The notes beneath the pieces were generated by a model. It did not search any database and had not been told where the DNA came from. It saw nothing but the letters and a program-made list of their open reading frames with translations. Shown here piece by piece: positions 28,267 through 36,533 of a DNA stretch of 64,000 nt; the first letter of the stretch is position 1, and each line of letters starts with the position of its first letter. Source of the stretch: Porticoccaceae bacterium (GTDB lineage: Bacteria > Pseudomonadota > Gammaproteobacteria > Pseudomonadales > Porticoccaceae); contig JAHEGD010000006.1 in assembly GCA_024639885.1 (NCBI GenBank), forward strand, positions 83,633-147,632, in the 5' to 3' direction. The position numbers and the translations under genes were made by a program.

Positions 28267-29634
28267 GTGGCCAGCAAACCCAAACGCGCTTATGTCTGCA
28301 ACGATTGCGGCGCCGACTACAGCAAATGGCAGGGCCAATGCAGCGAGTGCCACGCTTGGAATAGCCTCAGCGAGGTGCGGCTCGGCAAGGGTGCGCCGGT
28401 AGCGCGCAGCGGTGGCGGTTTTGCCGGCGCCGCCGACGGCCAGATCAGTACCCTGGCCGATATCGAGCTGGCCGAAATCCCGCGTATCAGCACCGCCAAT
28501 AGCGAGCTCGACCTGGTGTTGGGTGGCGGCTTGGTGCCGGGCTCGGCGGTGCTGCTCGGCGGCGAGCCGGGTGCCGGCAAGAGCACCCTGTTGCTGCAGA
28601 CCCTGTGTGCGCTCGCCGAGCGCCAATCGACGCTCTACGTCACCGGCGAGGAGTCGCCCCAGCAGGTGGCGATGCGCGCCAACCGGCTCGGCCTAGCGAC
28701 CGATAAGGTCGAGATTATGGCCGAGACCTCGGTCGAGGTGATCTGCGCTACCGCCGAGCAGCGGCGGCCGAAAATTCTGGTGATTGACTCTATCCAAGTG
28801 ATGCACCTCGACGAGGTCAGTTCGGCGCCTGGCAGTGTCTCGCAGGTGCGCGAGAGCGCCGCGATGATGGTCCGCTACGCCAAGCAGAGCGGCACCGTTT
28901 TACTGCTGGTCGGCCATGTCACCAAAGATGGCTCGCTGGCCGGGCCGAAGGTGCTCGAGCACATGATCGACTGCTCGCTGATGCTCGAGGGCAACAGCGA
29001 CAGCCACTTCCGTATCTTGCGCAGCAACAAAAACCGCTTTGGCGCCGCTAACGAGCTGGGCGTATTTGCGATGACCGACCGCGGCCTGCGCGAGATCGCC
29101 AACCCTTCGGCGATCTTTCTGCAGCGCGGCGAGGCGGTCGCCTCCGGCAGTGTGGTGATGGTGGTCTGGGAGGGCACTCGGCCGCTGCTGGTCGAGCTGC
29201 AGGCGCTGGTCGACGACAGCCATCTGGGCAACCCGCGGCGGGTGACGGTCGGGTTGGAGCACAACCGTCTGGCGATGTTGTTGGCGGTGCTGCACCGTCA
29301 CGGCGGTATTATGGTTGGCGACCAGGATGTCTTTGTGAACGTGGTCGGCGGCGTCAAGGTGCTGGAGACCAGCGCCGACTTGGCAGTGATTCTCTCGGTA
29401 ATCTCGAGCTTTAAAGATCAGCCGCTACCGCGCCAGCTAGTGGTGTTTGGCGAGGTTGGGCTGGCCGGCGAGATCCGCCCAGTGCCCAACGGCGCCGAGC
29501 GGCTCCGCGAGGCGGCCAAGCACGGCTTTACCAAAGCGATTGTGGCGGCCGCCAACGCACCGAAAAAACCGCTGCCCGGTATGCAGGTGATAGCGGTTAA
29601 GAATATTGCCGAGGCGCTCGATGCGCTGGAGTGA
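28267..29634 (+). CDS. radA: DNA repair protein RadA (Sms)
   Basis: 455 residues from a GTG at 28267, chosen because AGGAG lies 7 bases upstream and the protein then starts ASKPKRAYVCNDCG; the longer open frame would translate the LexA box. The zinc finger is CNDCG...CSECHAW, the RecA-like ATPase has GGEPGAGKST, and the RadA-specific KNRFG motif is present (SNKNRFGAANELG). A Lon-like domain ends the protein. RadA is a helicase that processes branched recombination intermediates. It is divergent from the DnaT-like/P-like pair. Confidence 0.96.
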   Translation: MASKPKRAYVCNDCGADYSKWQGQCSECHAWNSLSEVRLGKGAPVARSGGGFAGAADGQISTLADIELAEIPRISTANSELDLVLGGGLVPGSAVLLGGEPGAGKSTLLLQTLCALAERQSTLYVTGEESPQQVAMRANRLGLATDKVEIMAETSVEVICATAEQRRPKILVIDSIQVMHLDEVSSAPGSVSQVRESAAMMVRYAKQSGTVLLLVGHVTKDGSLAGPKVLEHMIDCSLMLEGNSDSHFRILRSNKNRFGAANELGVFAMTDRGLREIANPSAIFLQRGEAVASGSVVMVVWEGTRPLLVELQALVDDSHLGNPRRVTVGLEHNRLAMLLAVLHRHGGIMVGDQDVFVNVVGGVKVLETSADLAVILSVISSFKDQPLPRQLVVFGEVGLAGEIRPVPNGAERLREAAKHGFTKAIVAAANAPKKPLPGMQVIAVKNIAEALDALE

Positions 29635-29661
29635 ATAGCCGCGCTTAATGGCCGCTATTGA

Positions 29662-29691
29662 TTGACGGGGGCGGCCAATTTGTTAAATTGG
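29662..29691 (+). promoter_or_regulatory. Candidate nhaA promoter with an embedded inverted repeat
   Basis: TTGACG (29662-29667) and TAAATT (29684-29689) with a 16-base spacer form a plausible promoter 30 bases before the nhaA start. CCAATTT-gtt-AAATTGG (29675-29691), a perfect 7-base inverted repeat, covers the -10 box and looks like an operator. No regulator gene is next to it, so the binding protein is unknown. Confidence 0.5.
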
Positions 29692-29719
29692 GCGCCCTAC
29701 TGTCAATTGAGAATTTACC

Positions 29720-30937
29720 GTGTCCAACCCGTTACATGCATCGAATTCACGCGACTCGTGGCTGCAGTCAGAGTCGGCCGGCGGGCTAATTTTGATGGCC
29801 TGCGCGGCACTGGCCATCGTCGTCGCCAACAGCCCGCTGTCTGGCTACTATGACCTGTTACTGAGCACCCCGGTGGAGATTCGGGTCGGCGCGCTGCACA
29901 TTGCCAAGCCCCTGCTGCTGTGGATTAACGACGGCTTGATGGCGCTATTTTTCTTTTTGGTCGGGCTCGAGCTCAAGCGCGAACTGCTAGAGGGTGAGCT
30001 GTCAAAGCCGGCTAACATTATTCTGCCCGCCGTAGGCGCGGTTGGCGGCATGGTTGTTCCGGCGCTGGTATTTGCGTACTTCAACTGGGGCGACGCGATC
30101 GCGATGCAGGGCTGGGCGATCCCAGCAGCGACCGATATCGCCTTTGCACTGGCGGTGCTATCGCTGCTCGGCCCGCGGGTGCCGCTCTCTATTAAGCTAT
30201 TTTTGACCTCACTGGCGATCTTTGATGATGTCGGTGCGGTGCTCATCATTGCAATTTTTTACACCGACAACATCTCGTTGCTGGCGCTGACTGTGGTGGC
30301 CGCCTGTCTGCCGTTATTGGCGTGGCTGAACTGGCGCGGCTTCACCCGGGTAGGGCTCTACCTGATGGTCGGCGCGGTGATGTGGGTGGCTACACTCAAG
30401 TCGGGTGTCCACGCTACATTGGCCGGTGTGGCGCTGGCGATGTTTATTCCGCTGCGGGTTGATGAGGGCGACAAGTACTCGCCGTTGCGCACCCTCGAAC
30501 ACGGCTTGCACGGTTTCGTCGGCTTTGTAGTGCTGCCGGTATTTACGTTTGCCAATGCTGGGCTGAGCCTAGCCGGCGTCGGTATTGAGCAGCTCCTCCA
30601 CCCGGTGCCGCTAGGGATTGCCGCTGGGCTGTTTGTCGGCAAACAGCTTGGGGTGTTTGGGTTCTGCTGGTTAGCGGTGCAGCTGGGGTTTGCCAAGCTT
30701 CCCAAAGCGGTCAATTGGACCATGCTCTACGGCACCGCCGCGCTGTGCGGCATCGGCTTTACCATGAGCCTGTTCATCGGCTCGCTGGCCTTTGAAGCGG
30801 GTGGCGGCGCCGGCGATTACGCGATGCTGTTCGATGAGCGGCTCGGTATTATCATCGGCTCGCTCGGCGCCGGTCTGCTTGGTTATCTGCTACTCAAGCG
30901 CTCACTGCCGGCCGATCCTGTCGGCGAAGACGATTGA
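29720..30937 (+). CDS. nhaA: Na+/H+ antiporter NhaA
   Basis: 405 residues, about 11-12 hydrophobic segments, inner membrane. The antiporter exports Na+ in exchange for protons. The ion-binding pair of Asp residues is in SLAIFDDVGAVLIIAIFY near residue 168, and the LFFFLVGLELKREL and AATDIAFALAVLSLLG segments are family signatures. The start is the GTG at 29720 (MSNPLHAS). The gene fits life with variable salt. Confidence 0.95.
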   Translation: MSNPLHASNSRDSWLQSESAGGLILMACAALAIVVANSPLSGYYDLLLSTPVEIRVGALHIAKPLLLWINDGLMALFFFLVGLELKRELLEGELSKPANIILPAVGAVGGMVVPALVFAYFNWGDAIAMQGWAIPAATDIAFALAVLSLLGPRVPLSIKLFLTSLAIFDDVGAVLIIAIFYTDNISLLALTVVAACLPLLAWLNWRGFTRVGLYLMVGAVMWVATLKSGVHATLAGVALAMFIPLRVDEGDKYSPLRTLEHGLHGFVGFVVLPVFTFANAGLSLAGVGIEQLLHPVPLGIAAGLFVGKQLGVFGFCWLAVQLGFAKLPKAVNWTMLYGTAALCGIGFTMSLFIGSLAFEAGGGAGDYAMLFDERLGIIIGSLGAGLLGYLLLKRSLPADPVGEDD

Positions 30938-30984
30938 CGGCCGCCAGTCCGCTGCCTACACTGTCGCTCACTTGCTACGTGTAA

Positions 30985-31170
30985 AGGTGTCTGTTTGGCC
31001 AGCCGGCCAACCAGATGAAACGGGAAGTTGGTGAAAACCCAACACTGCCCCCGCAACGGTAAACAAGAGAAGCCCGACAGTTACGCCACTGTGCTAAAGC
31101 ACGGGAAGGTTGTCGGGTAGAGCGCAGAGCTTCGCTAGCGCTCACTTGTGAGTCCGGAGACCGGCCTAAC
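30985..31170 (+). ncRNA. Cobalamin (adenosylcobalamin) riboswitch
   Basis: All key blocks of the class I cobalamin riboswitch are present in order: GGGAAGTTGGTGAAAACCC, then CTGCCCCCGCAACGGT (31045-31060), then GCCACTG...GCACGGGAAGG (31085-31109), and finally the B12 box GTCCGGAGACCGGCC (31152-31166). It precedes btuB by about 150 bases. Bound cobalamin should switch the uptake operon off. The aptamer 5' end is approximate. Confidence 0.93.
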
Positions 31171-31174
31171 ACTT

Positions 31175-31206
31175 TGCAAGCAAACCGCGGGGCGCGGTTT
31201 GCTGCA
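31175..31206 (+). promoter_or_regulatory. Strong hairpin just after the B12 box
   Basis: GCAAACCGCG (31180-31189) pairs perfectly with CGCGGTTTGC (31193-31202) around a GGG loop, and TGCA on each side extends it past a single bulged A. No T-run follows, so it is not a usual terminator. It may be the riboswitch P13/kissing-loop hairpin or part of its switch. A second hairpin GCGCTC-N6-GAGCGC (31288-31305) ends 4 bases before the btuB ribosome site. Confidence 0.55.
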
Positions 31207-31320
31207 CAGACCCTTCGCGTCGGTCGCACTGCCGTGCCCGCCCCGTTTATCGTCTCTGCTTCACTGCTGCTCCGTATCACCCAAACTGCGCTCGGGTGAG
31301 AGCGCTTGTGGAGCTTGCCA

Positions 31321-33249
31321 ATGAAGACCTACCCCTGTTCACTGCGCCGCTGTGGCGTCGCTTTTTCTGTTATTGCTGCATTTGCCGGTGGCCTCGCCCA
31401 CGGCCAGCAGCCGATCGAAGAGATCACCGTTACTGCCTCGCACTTTCCGCTCGCCACCAACCAAGCGGCGGCGGCGGTGAGCGTGATCGACCAGTATAAG
31501 ATTGATAACCGCGCCGCGCTGTCGATGCTCGACCTACTGCGCGACGTGCCCGGTATGGCGGTCAGCCAGTCGGGTGTGCTCGGCTCAATGAGCGATATCC
31601 GTGTGCGCGGGGCCGAGGCCAACCAGCTGCTAGTGTTGATCGACGGCGTTGAGGCCAACGACCCGTCGCAAGACGATGGGCTCAACTGGGGCGTGTTGAG
31701 TGCTGCCGACATTGAGCGCATCGAGGTGATCCGCGGTTCACAGAGCGCGCTCTACGGCAGCGACGCGATGGCGGGTGTCGTCAATATCATTACCCGCACC
31801 AGTAGCGCGCCGCTGTCGGCCGGCTTCAATGTCGAGCGCGGCGGCAACAATACCTGGCAGAGCGGGGTTAACTTAGGTGTCAGTGGCGACAGCTACTCGC
31901 TGCGCCTCGCGGCCAGCCAGCTCGATACCGATGGCGAGAATATCGCCCGCCAGGGCGGTGAAATTGACGGCCACGACAACACCACCTACACACTTAAAGC
32001 GAGCTGGCAGCCCAGCGCCCGCTGGAGTGCCAGCGTCACTGCGCGGCGCTCGGACGGCGCCAGTGATTTTGACGACAACGACAGCGCCTCTGGTCTGATG
32101 GTCGATGCCTCGAGCTACAGTGAGTTCACCAACAGTAACTACGGTTTCAGCCTCGATTACCAATCCGACTGGGGTATCAGCCAGCGCTTTAAGTGGGCGC
32201 TGACCGATACCGACAATACCAACTATCCGGGCGGTGACTACGACGGCAGCACCGCCGCCGAGAAGCAGCAGCTACAGTACCTGCTCTCCTACGCCAGTGA
32301 CAGCGCCCGCGCCACGCTGCTGGTAGAGCGCGAGCACGAGGACTTTGAGCGTCGCGGTGTGGTTGCCGAGTCGTGGGGCTCTATCCTCGACCCCAACCAA
32401 GACCGCGAGCGCAATACCGACTCGGTCGGTATCGAGCTGCGCAAGACCTTTTTTGAGGCGTTTACCGTGGCGGCTAGCGGCCGCTTTGACGACAACAGCG
32501 AGTTTGACGACGGCGGCAGCGAAAGGGTTGAGTTGAGTTACCAGCTCAACGAGCAGTGGCGACTGCGCAGCAGCTATGCCACCGCAGAGAAAAACCCCAC
32601 CTTCTCAGAGCGCTACGGTTTCTACTCTAACTTTATTGGCAACCCCGACCTGCAGCCGGAGAGCTCAGCGACCACCGAGTTGGGTTTTGATTGGAATTCG
32701 CAGGATAACCGGTTCGCGGTTGATCTGACCCTGTTTGACAGCCAGCTCGAGGATGAGATCAACGGCTTCGTCTACGACAGCGCGCTGTTTGCGTTTACGT
32801 CGGCCAATAAATCAGGCGAGAGCAACCGCCGTGGTGCCGAACTCGGTTTCTCGTGGCAGTTGGGCGAACAGTTGGCGATCGACGGCAGCTACAGCTACAT
32901 AGACAGTACGGAACAGACCAGTGACGGTGATCGCGATGAGCTGCGCCGCCCCAACCACTTGGCGTCGCTGACACTCGACTGGCAGGCGAGCGATAGCGTC
33001 CAAGTCAACTTCAACCTACAGCATAGCGGCAGCCAAATTGACCAACATTTTTATGGTTGGGAGAGCCGTTACGTCGAGCTCGACGCCTTCACCCTGCTGG
33101 CGATCAATGTAAACTACGCGGCAACCGATGAGCTCACCGTCTACGCCAAGGCGACCAATGCCGGTGGCGTTGACTACGAAGAGGTCTTTGGCTACAGCAC
33201 CCCCAGCCGCCAGCTGGCGATCGGCGTCCGCTACCAGTGGGGCCGTTGA
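31321..33249 (+). CDS. btuB: TonB-dependent vitamin B12 receptor
   Basis: 642 residues from the ATG at 31321; GGAG lies 7 bases upstream. A signal peptide ends near residue 28 (GGLAHG-QQ), followed by a TonB box (EEITVTAS) and the plug domain with VLIDGVEANDPSQDDG and SQSALYGSDAMAGVVNIIT. The 22-strand barrel ends in the usual aromatic-containing strand (IGVRYQWGR). The protein takes cobalamin across the outer membrane with energy from TonB. The BtuB name rests on the cobalamin riboswitch and the downstream cobO-btuCDF genes. Confidence 0.93.
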   Translation: MKTYPCSLRRCGVAFSVIAAFAGGLAHGQQPIEEITVTASHFPLATNQAAAAVSVIDQYKIDNRAALSMLDLLRDVPGMAVSQSGVLGSMSDIRVRGAEANQLLVLIDGVEANDPSQDDGLNWGVLSAADIERIEVIRGSQSALYGSDAMAGVVNIITRTSSAPLSAGFNVERGGNNTWQSGVNLGVSGDSYSLRLAASQLDTDGENIARQGGEIDGHDNTTYTLKASWQPSARWSASVTARRSDGASDFDDNDSASGLMVDASSYSEFTNSNYGFSLDYQSDWGISQRFKWALTDTDNTNYPGGDYDGSTAAEKQQLQYLLSYASDSARATLLVEREHEDFERRGVVAESWGSILDPNQDRERNTDSVGIELRKTFFEAFTVAASGRFDDNSEFDDGGSERVELSYQLNEQWRLRSSYATAEKNPTFSERYGFYSNFIGNPDLQPESSATTELGFDWNSQDNRFAVDLTLFDSQLEDEINGFVYDSALFAFTSANKSGESNRRGAELGFSWQLGEQLAIDGSYSYIDSTEQTSDGDRDELRRPNHLASLTLDWQASDSVQVNFNLQHSGSQIDQHFYGWESRYVELDAFTLLAINVNYAATDELTVYAKATNAGGVDYEEVFGYSTPSRQLAIGVRYQWGR

Positions 33250-33278
33250 GCCCACCATCGACAACAGGAGCAGCAACA

Positions 33279-33872
33279 ATGAGCGACAAGCATCAGAAGA
33301 AAATGGAGAAGCTCAAAGAGAGCGTCGATGCCTCGATCGCCGCCGCCGACACCGAGCAGGGGGTGATGATCCTGCTGACCGGCAACGGCAAGGGCAAGTC
33401 GTCGTCGGCGTTTGGCATGGTGATGCGCGCGCTCGGCTACGGCTACAAGGTGGGCGTGGTGCAGTTTATCAAGGGCGAGCAGCTCTCTGGCGAGGAGCTC
33501 TACGTACGTGAAAAGTGCCCCGAAGTCACCTTCTACCAGATGGGTACCGGCTTCACCTGGGACACCCAAGACCGCAGCGGCGATATTGCGGCGGCAGAGC
33601 GCACCTGGGCGGTCGCCGCCGAGCTGCTGGCCGACCCGAGCGTCCACCTGGTGGTGCTCGACGAGCTCACCTATATGCTCAGCTTTAAGTACCTCGACCA
33701 GGCGATGGTGCTCGACGCGCTCGCCAACCGCCCGCCCGAGCAGAGCGTGGTGGTGACCGGCCGCGGCGGCGGCAGCGAGCTGATTGCGCTCGCCGACACG
33801 GTCAGCGAGCTCAAAGAGGTGAAGCACGCCTACAACAGCGGTATCAAAGCGCGCCGCGGCGTCGACTTCTAA
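33279..33872 (+). CDS. cobO: Cob(I)alamin/cob(I)yrinic acid a,c-diamide adenosyltransferase
   Basis: 197 residues, same length as E. coli BtuR (CobA). It moves the 5'-deoxyadenosyl group from ATP to the reduced cobalt of corrinoids, giving the coenzyme form. The P-loop GNGKGKSS is near residue 33, followed by GVVQFIKGE and the C-terminal EVKHAYNSGIKARRGVDF typical of the BtuR/CobO family. CAGGAG lies 8 bases before the ATG. It is 29 bases after btuB and 6 bases before btuC, so salvage and activation are in one operon. Confidence 0.95.
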   Translation: MSDKHQKKMEKLKESVDASIAAADTEQGVMILLTGNGKGKSSSAFGMVMRALGYGYKVGVVQFIKGEQLSGEELYVREKCPEVTFYQMGTGFTWDTQDRSGDIAAAERTWAVAAELLADPSVHLVVLDELTYMLSFKYLDQAMVLDALANRPPEQSVVVTGRGGGSELIALADTVSELKEVKHAYNSGIKARRGVDF

Positions 33873-33878
33873 CTGCCT

Positions 33879-34892
33879 GTGGACGTTCGTCGGGTCGACC
33901 CGCACTGGCTGATTGGCGGTCTGGCAGCGCTGCTACCGGTGGCGCTGATCGGCGCGTTGCTGGTCGGTTCTAGCGTTATCTCTTGGCAGCAGACGTGGCA
34001 GTCGCTGGCCGGCGACGGTGGCCACACCGCGACTATTCTCTGGCAGATCCGGCTGCCGCGGGTGGTGCTGGCCGCGGCGGTTGGCGCGGTGTTGGCGCTC
34101 TGCGGTGCGGTGATGCAGGGGCTGTTTCGCAACCCGCTCGCCGACCCCTCGCTGATCGGTGTCTCCAGCGGCGCCTCGGTCGGCGCCAGCCTCGCCATCG
34201 TGCTGGCGGCGGCCTGGCTGCCGGGGTTAGTCGGGCTGCCGGTGACCGCGGCATCGGCCTTTCTCGGCGGCTTGCTGGCCACCCTGCTGGTTTACCGGTT
34301 GGCGACCTCGGCGCTGGGTACCTCGGTCGCCACCATGTTGCTGGCCGGCATCGCCATCACCGCACTGGCGGGCGCCGCCGGTAGCCTGCTCAGTTACTTT
34401 GCCGACAACACCACGCTGCGCCGCATCAGCCTCTGGCAGATGGGCAGCCTGAGCGGTGCCGGCCGCGACCGCGCAATGTTGATGGCGGCGGTGGCAGTGG
34501 CGCTGGCGGCTTGGCTGCCGCGTTACGCGCGGCCGCTCAACGCGATGCTGCTCGGCGAGTCAGAGGCGCGCCATCTCGGTGTGCCGGTGCAGGCGATCAA
34601 ACGCCAGCTGATTGTGCTGACCGCACTCGGGGTTGGTTGCGCGGTGGCCAGCGCCGGGATCGTCGCCTTTGTCGGGCTGGTGGTGCCGCACATTGTGCGG
34701 CTGCTGGCTGGCCCCGACCACCGCTACCTACTGCCGGCCAGCGCGCTGGGCGGCGCGCTGTTGGTGGTGGCCGCCGACACCCTGGCGCGCGTGGTGATCG
34801 CCCCGGTAGAGCTGCCGACCGGGGTGATTACTGCGCTGCTCGGGGCGCCCTTTTTTGTCGCGCTGCTCTACCAGCAGCGCAGTAGGCTCTAG
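33879..34892 (+). CDS. btuC: Vitamin B12 ABC transporter permease (FecCD family)
   Basis: 337 residues from a GTG start; nine to ten hydrophobic segments. Family marks are RLPRVVLAAAVGAVLALCGAVMQGLFRNPLADPSLIGVSSG (first transmembrane block) and GIVAFVGLVVPHIVRLL (near the C-terminal third). It forms the inner-membrane channel with BtuD and receives cobalamin from BtuF. The FecCD family also moves haem and siderophores; the B12 assignment comes from the operon and riboswitch. The btuD start follows within 2 bases of the stop. Confidence 0.92.
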   Translation: MDVRRVDPHWLIGGLAALLPVALIGALLVGSSVISWQQTWQSLAGDGGHTATILWQIRLPRVVLAAAVGAVLALCGAVMQGLFRNPLADPSLIGVSSGASVGASLAIVLAAAWLPGLVGLPVTAASAFLGGLLATLLVYRLATSALGTSVATMLLAGIAITALAGAAGSLLSYFADNTTLRRISLWQMGSLSGAGRDRAMLMAAVAVALAAWLPRYARPLNAMLLGESEARHLGVPVQAIKRQLIVLTALGVGCAVASAGIVAFVGLVVPHIVRLLAGPDHRYLLPASALGGALLVVAADTLARVVIAPVELPTGVITALLGAPFFVALLYQQRSRL

Positions 34893-34893
34893 G

Positions 34894-35664
34894 GTGAGTT
34901 TGCGGGTCGCCAATCTGTCGCTGCGGGTGGCCGGCTTTGAGCTGCTGCGCGGTATTGATATGGCGGTACCGAGCGGCCAGGTGACGGTGGTGGTCGGCCC
35001 CAACGGCGCCGGCAAGTCATCGCTGCTGAAAGTGCTGTGCGGCGAGTTGCCGGCGAGCGCCGGTAGCGTGCTGCTCAACGATCTGCCGCTGGCCAGCTGG
35101 GGCGACCGCCAGCGCGCCCGACAGTTGGCGGTGCTGCCGCAGCAGTTGGCGTTGGCGTTTCCGTTTAGCGCCCAAGAGGTGGTCGGACTCGGCCGCATAC
35201 CGCACGCCAGCGGCGCCCGCCGCGACGCCGAGATCGTTGCCGCGGCGCTCAAGCGGTTGGATGCCAGTTACCTGCAGCGGCGTCCCTACACCGCGATGTC
35301 GGGTGGCGAGAAACAGCGCGTCCAGCTGGCGCGGGTGATCGCCCAGATCTGGGAGCCGGCCGACGGCGCGCGCACGCTGCTGCTCGACGAGCCGACCTCG
35401 GCGTTCGACCTACAGCACCAACAGATGACTCTGGCGCTGGCGCGCCAGCTGGCCGGCCAGGGGGTCGGGGTGTTGATGGTGGTTCACGATTTGAATTTGG
35501 CCGCTTCGGTCGCCGACCAGTTGATCGTTATGAAAGATGGCACCATCGCCGCCTGCGGCAGCCCCGCCGAGGTCCTTACCGAGCGGTTGATCGACGAGGT
35601 ATTTAAGGTGGACTGCACGATCACCGCCCACCCGCGCAGCGGTCTGCCGATGGTGGTGGTATGA
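34894..35664 (+). CDS. btuD: Vitamin B12 ABC transporter ATP-binding protein
   Basis: 256 residues from the GTG at 34894. Walker A is GPNGAGKSS at residues 35-43, the signature is SGGEKQRVQLAR, Walker B is TLLLDEPTSAFD and the switch His is in MVVHDLNLAA. Standing alone, the sequence would look like a haem importer ATPase (HmuV-like), but its place between btuC and btuF makes cobalamin the likely cargo. Its stop overlaps the btuF ATG by four bases. Confidence 0.9.
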   Translation: MSLRVANLSLRVAGFELLRGIDMAVPSGQVTVVVGPNGAGKSSLLKVLCGELPASAGSVLLNDLPLASWGDRQRARQLAVLPQQLALAFPFSAQEVVGLGRIPHASGARRDAEIVAAALKRLDASYLQRRPYTAMSGGEKQRVQLARVIAQIWEPADGARTLLLDEPTSAFDLQHQQMTLALARQLAGQGVGVLMVVHDLNLAASVADQLIVMKDGTIAACGSPAEVLTERLIDEVFKVDCTITAHPRSGLPMVVV

Positions 35665-36533
35665 GCCGCCGGTTGGCAGCGCTGTTGGCGCTGCTGCTGG
35701 CCGGGCCAGCGGCCGCCGAGCCGGTAGTGGTCGATGATTCAATCAACGGCCGGCTGGCATTGCCGGCGCCGGCGACGCGGCTGGTCTCACTGGCGCCGCA
35801 TATCACCGAAATGCTGTTTGCGATCGGCGCCGGCGAGCTGCTGGTCGGCGCCGACGAGTACAGTGACTACCCTGCAGCGGCCGCCGCTGTGCCGCGCGTC
35901 AGCAACTATGCGGGCGCCAATTACGAGCAGATTGTCGCGCTGGGCACAGAGCTGGTGATCGGCTGGCAGAGCGGCAACGGCGAGCCGTTAGTGGCACCAT
36001 TGCGGGCGCTGGGGGTGCCGGTGTTTATGGTCGAGGCGCGCCGCCTCGACGATATTCCGGATACTGTCGAGCAGCTCGGCCGGTTAACCGGCCGCGCCAC
36101 TGCCGCCGGCGAGTTGGCGACGACGCTGCGCCAGCGGTTGGCGGCGCTGCGGGCCCGCTACGCCGGCGCCGCACCGGTGCGCTATTTTTACCAGATCTGG
36201 GACGAGCCGTTGATCTCCTATAACGGCGACCATCTGATCAGCAGTGCCTTGGCTGAGTGCGGCGGTGTCAATATTTTTGCCGAGGCCGTGCCGCTGGTCC
36301 CCTATGTCAGCGCCGAGGCGGTGCTGGTTGCCGACCCGGCGGTGATGATCAGTGCCGGCGACAGCCCCGACGACAACGCCAGCACCGCCGCCTGGCAGCG
36401 GTGGCCAAGTATGGCCGCGGTGGCCGGCGGCCACCGCTATGGGATCAGCGCAGACCTCACCGCCCGCCACGGGCCGCGTTTTATCGACGGGGTCGAGCAG
36501 CTCTGCGCGCTACTCGACCGCGCCCGCCGCTAG
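35661..36533 (+). CDS. btuF: Periplasmic cobalamin-binding protein
   Basis: 290 residues with a short signal peptide (LLALLLAGPAAA-EPVVV). It has the two-lobe class III binding-protein layout: RLVSLAPHITEMLFAIGAGELLVGADEYSDYP at the start of lobe 1 and a long helix linking to lobe 2 (YFYQIWDEPLISYNGDHLISSALAECGG). These segments are typical of BtuF-like proteins. The stop codon TAG shares the CTAG tetramer with the convergent amtB stop. It completes the uptake chain from outer membrane to cytoplasm. Confidence 0.92.
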   Translation: MSRRLAALLALLLAGPAAAEPVVVDDSINGRLALPAPATRLVSLAPHITEMLFAIGAGELLVGADEYSDYPAAAAAVPRVSNYAGANYEQIVALGTELVIGWQSGNGEPLVAPLRALGVPVFMVEARRLDDIPDTVEQLGRLTGRATAAGELATTLRQRLAALRARYAGAAPVRYFYQIWDEPLISYNGDHLISSALAECGGVNIFAEAVPLVPYVSAEAVLVADPAVMISAGDSPDDNASTAAWQRWPSMAAVAGGHRYGISADLTARHGPRFIDGVEQLCALLDRARR

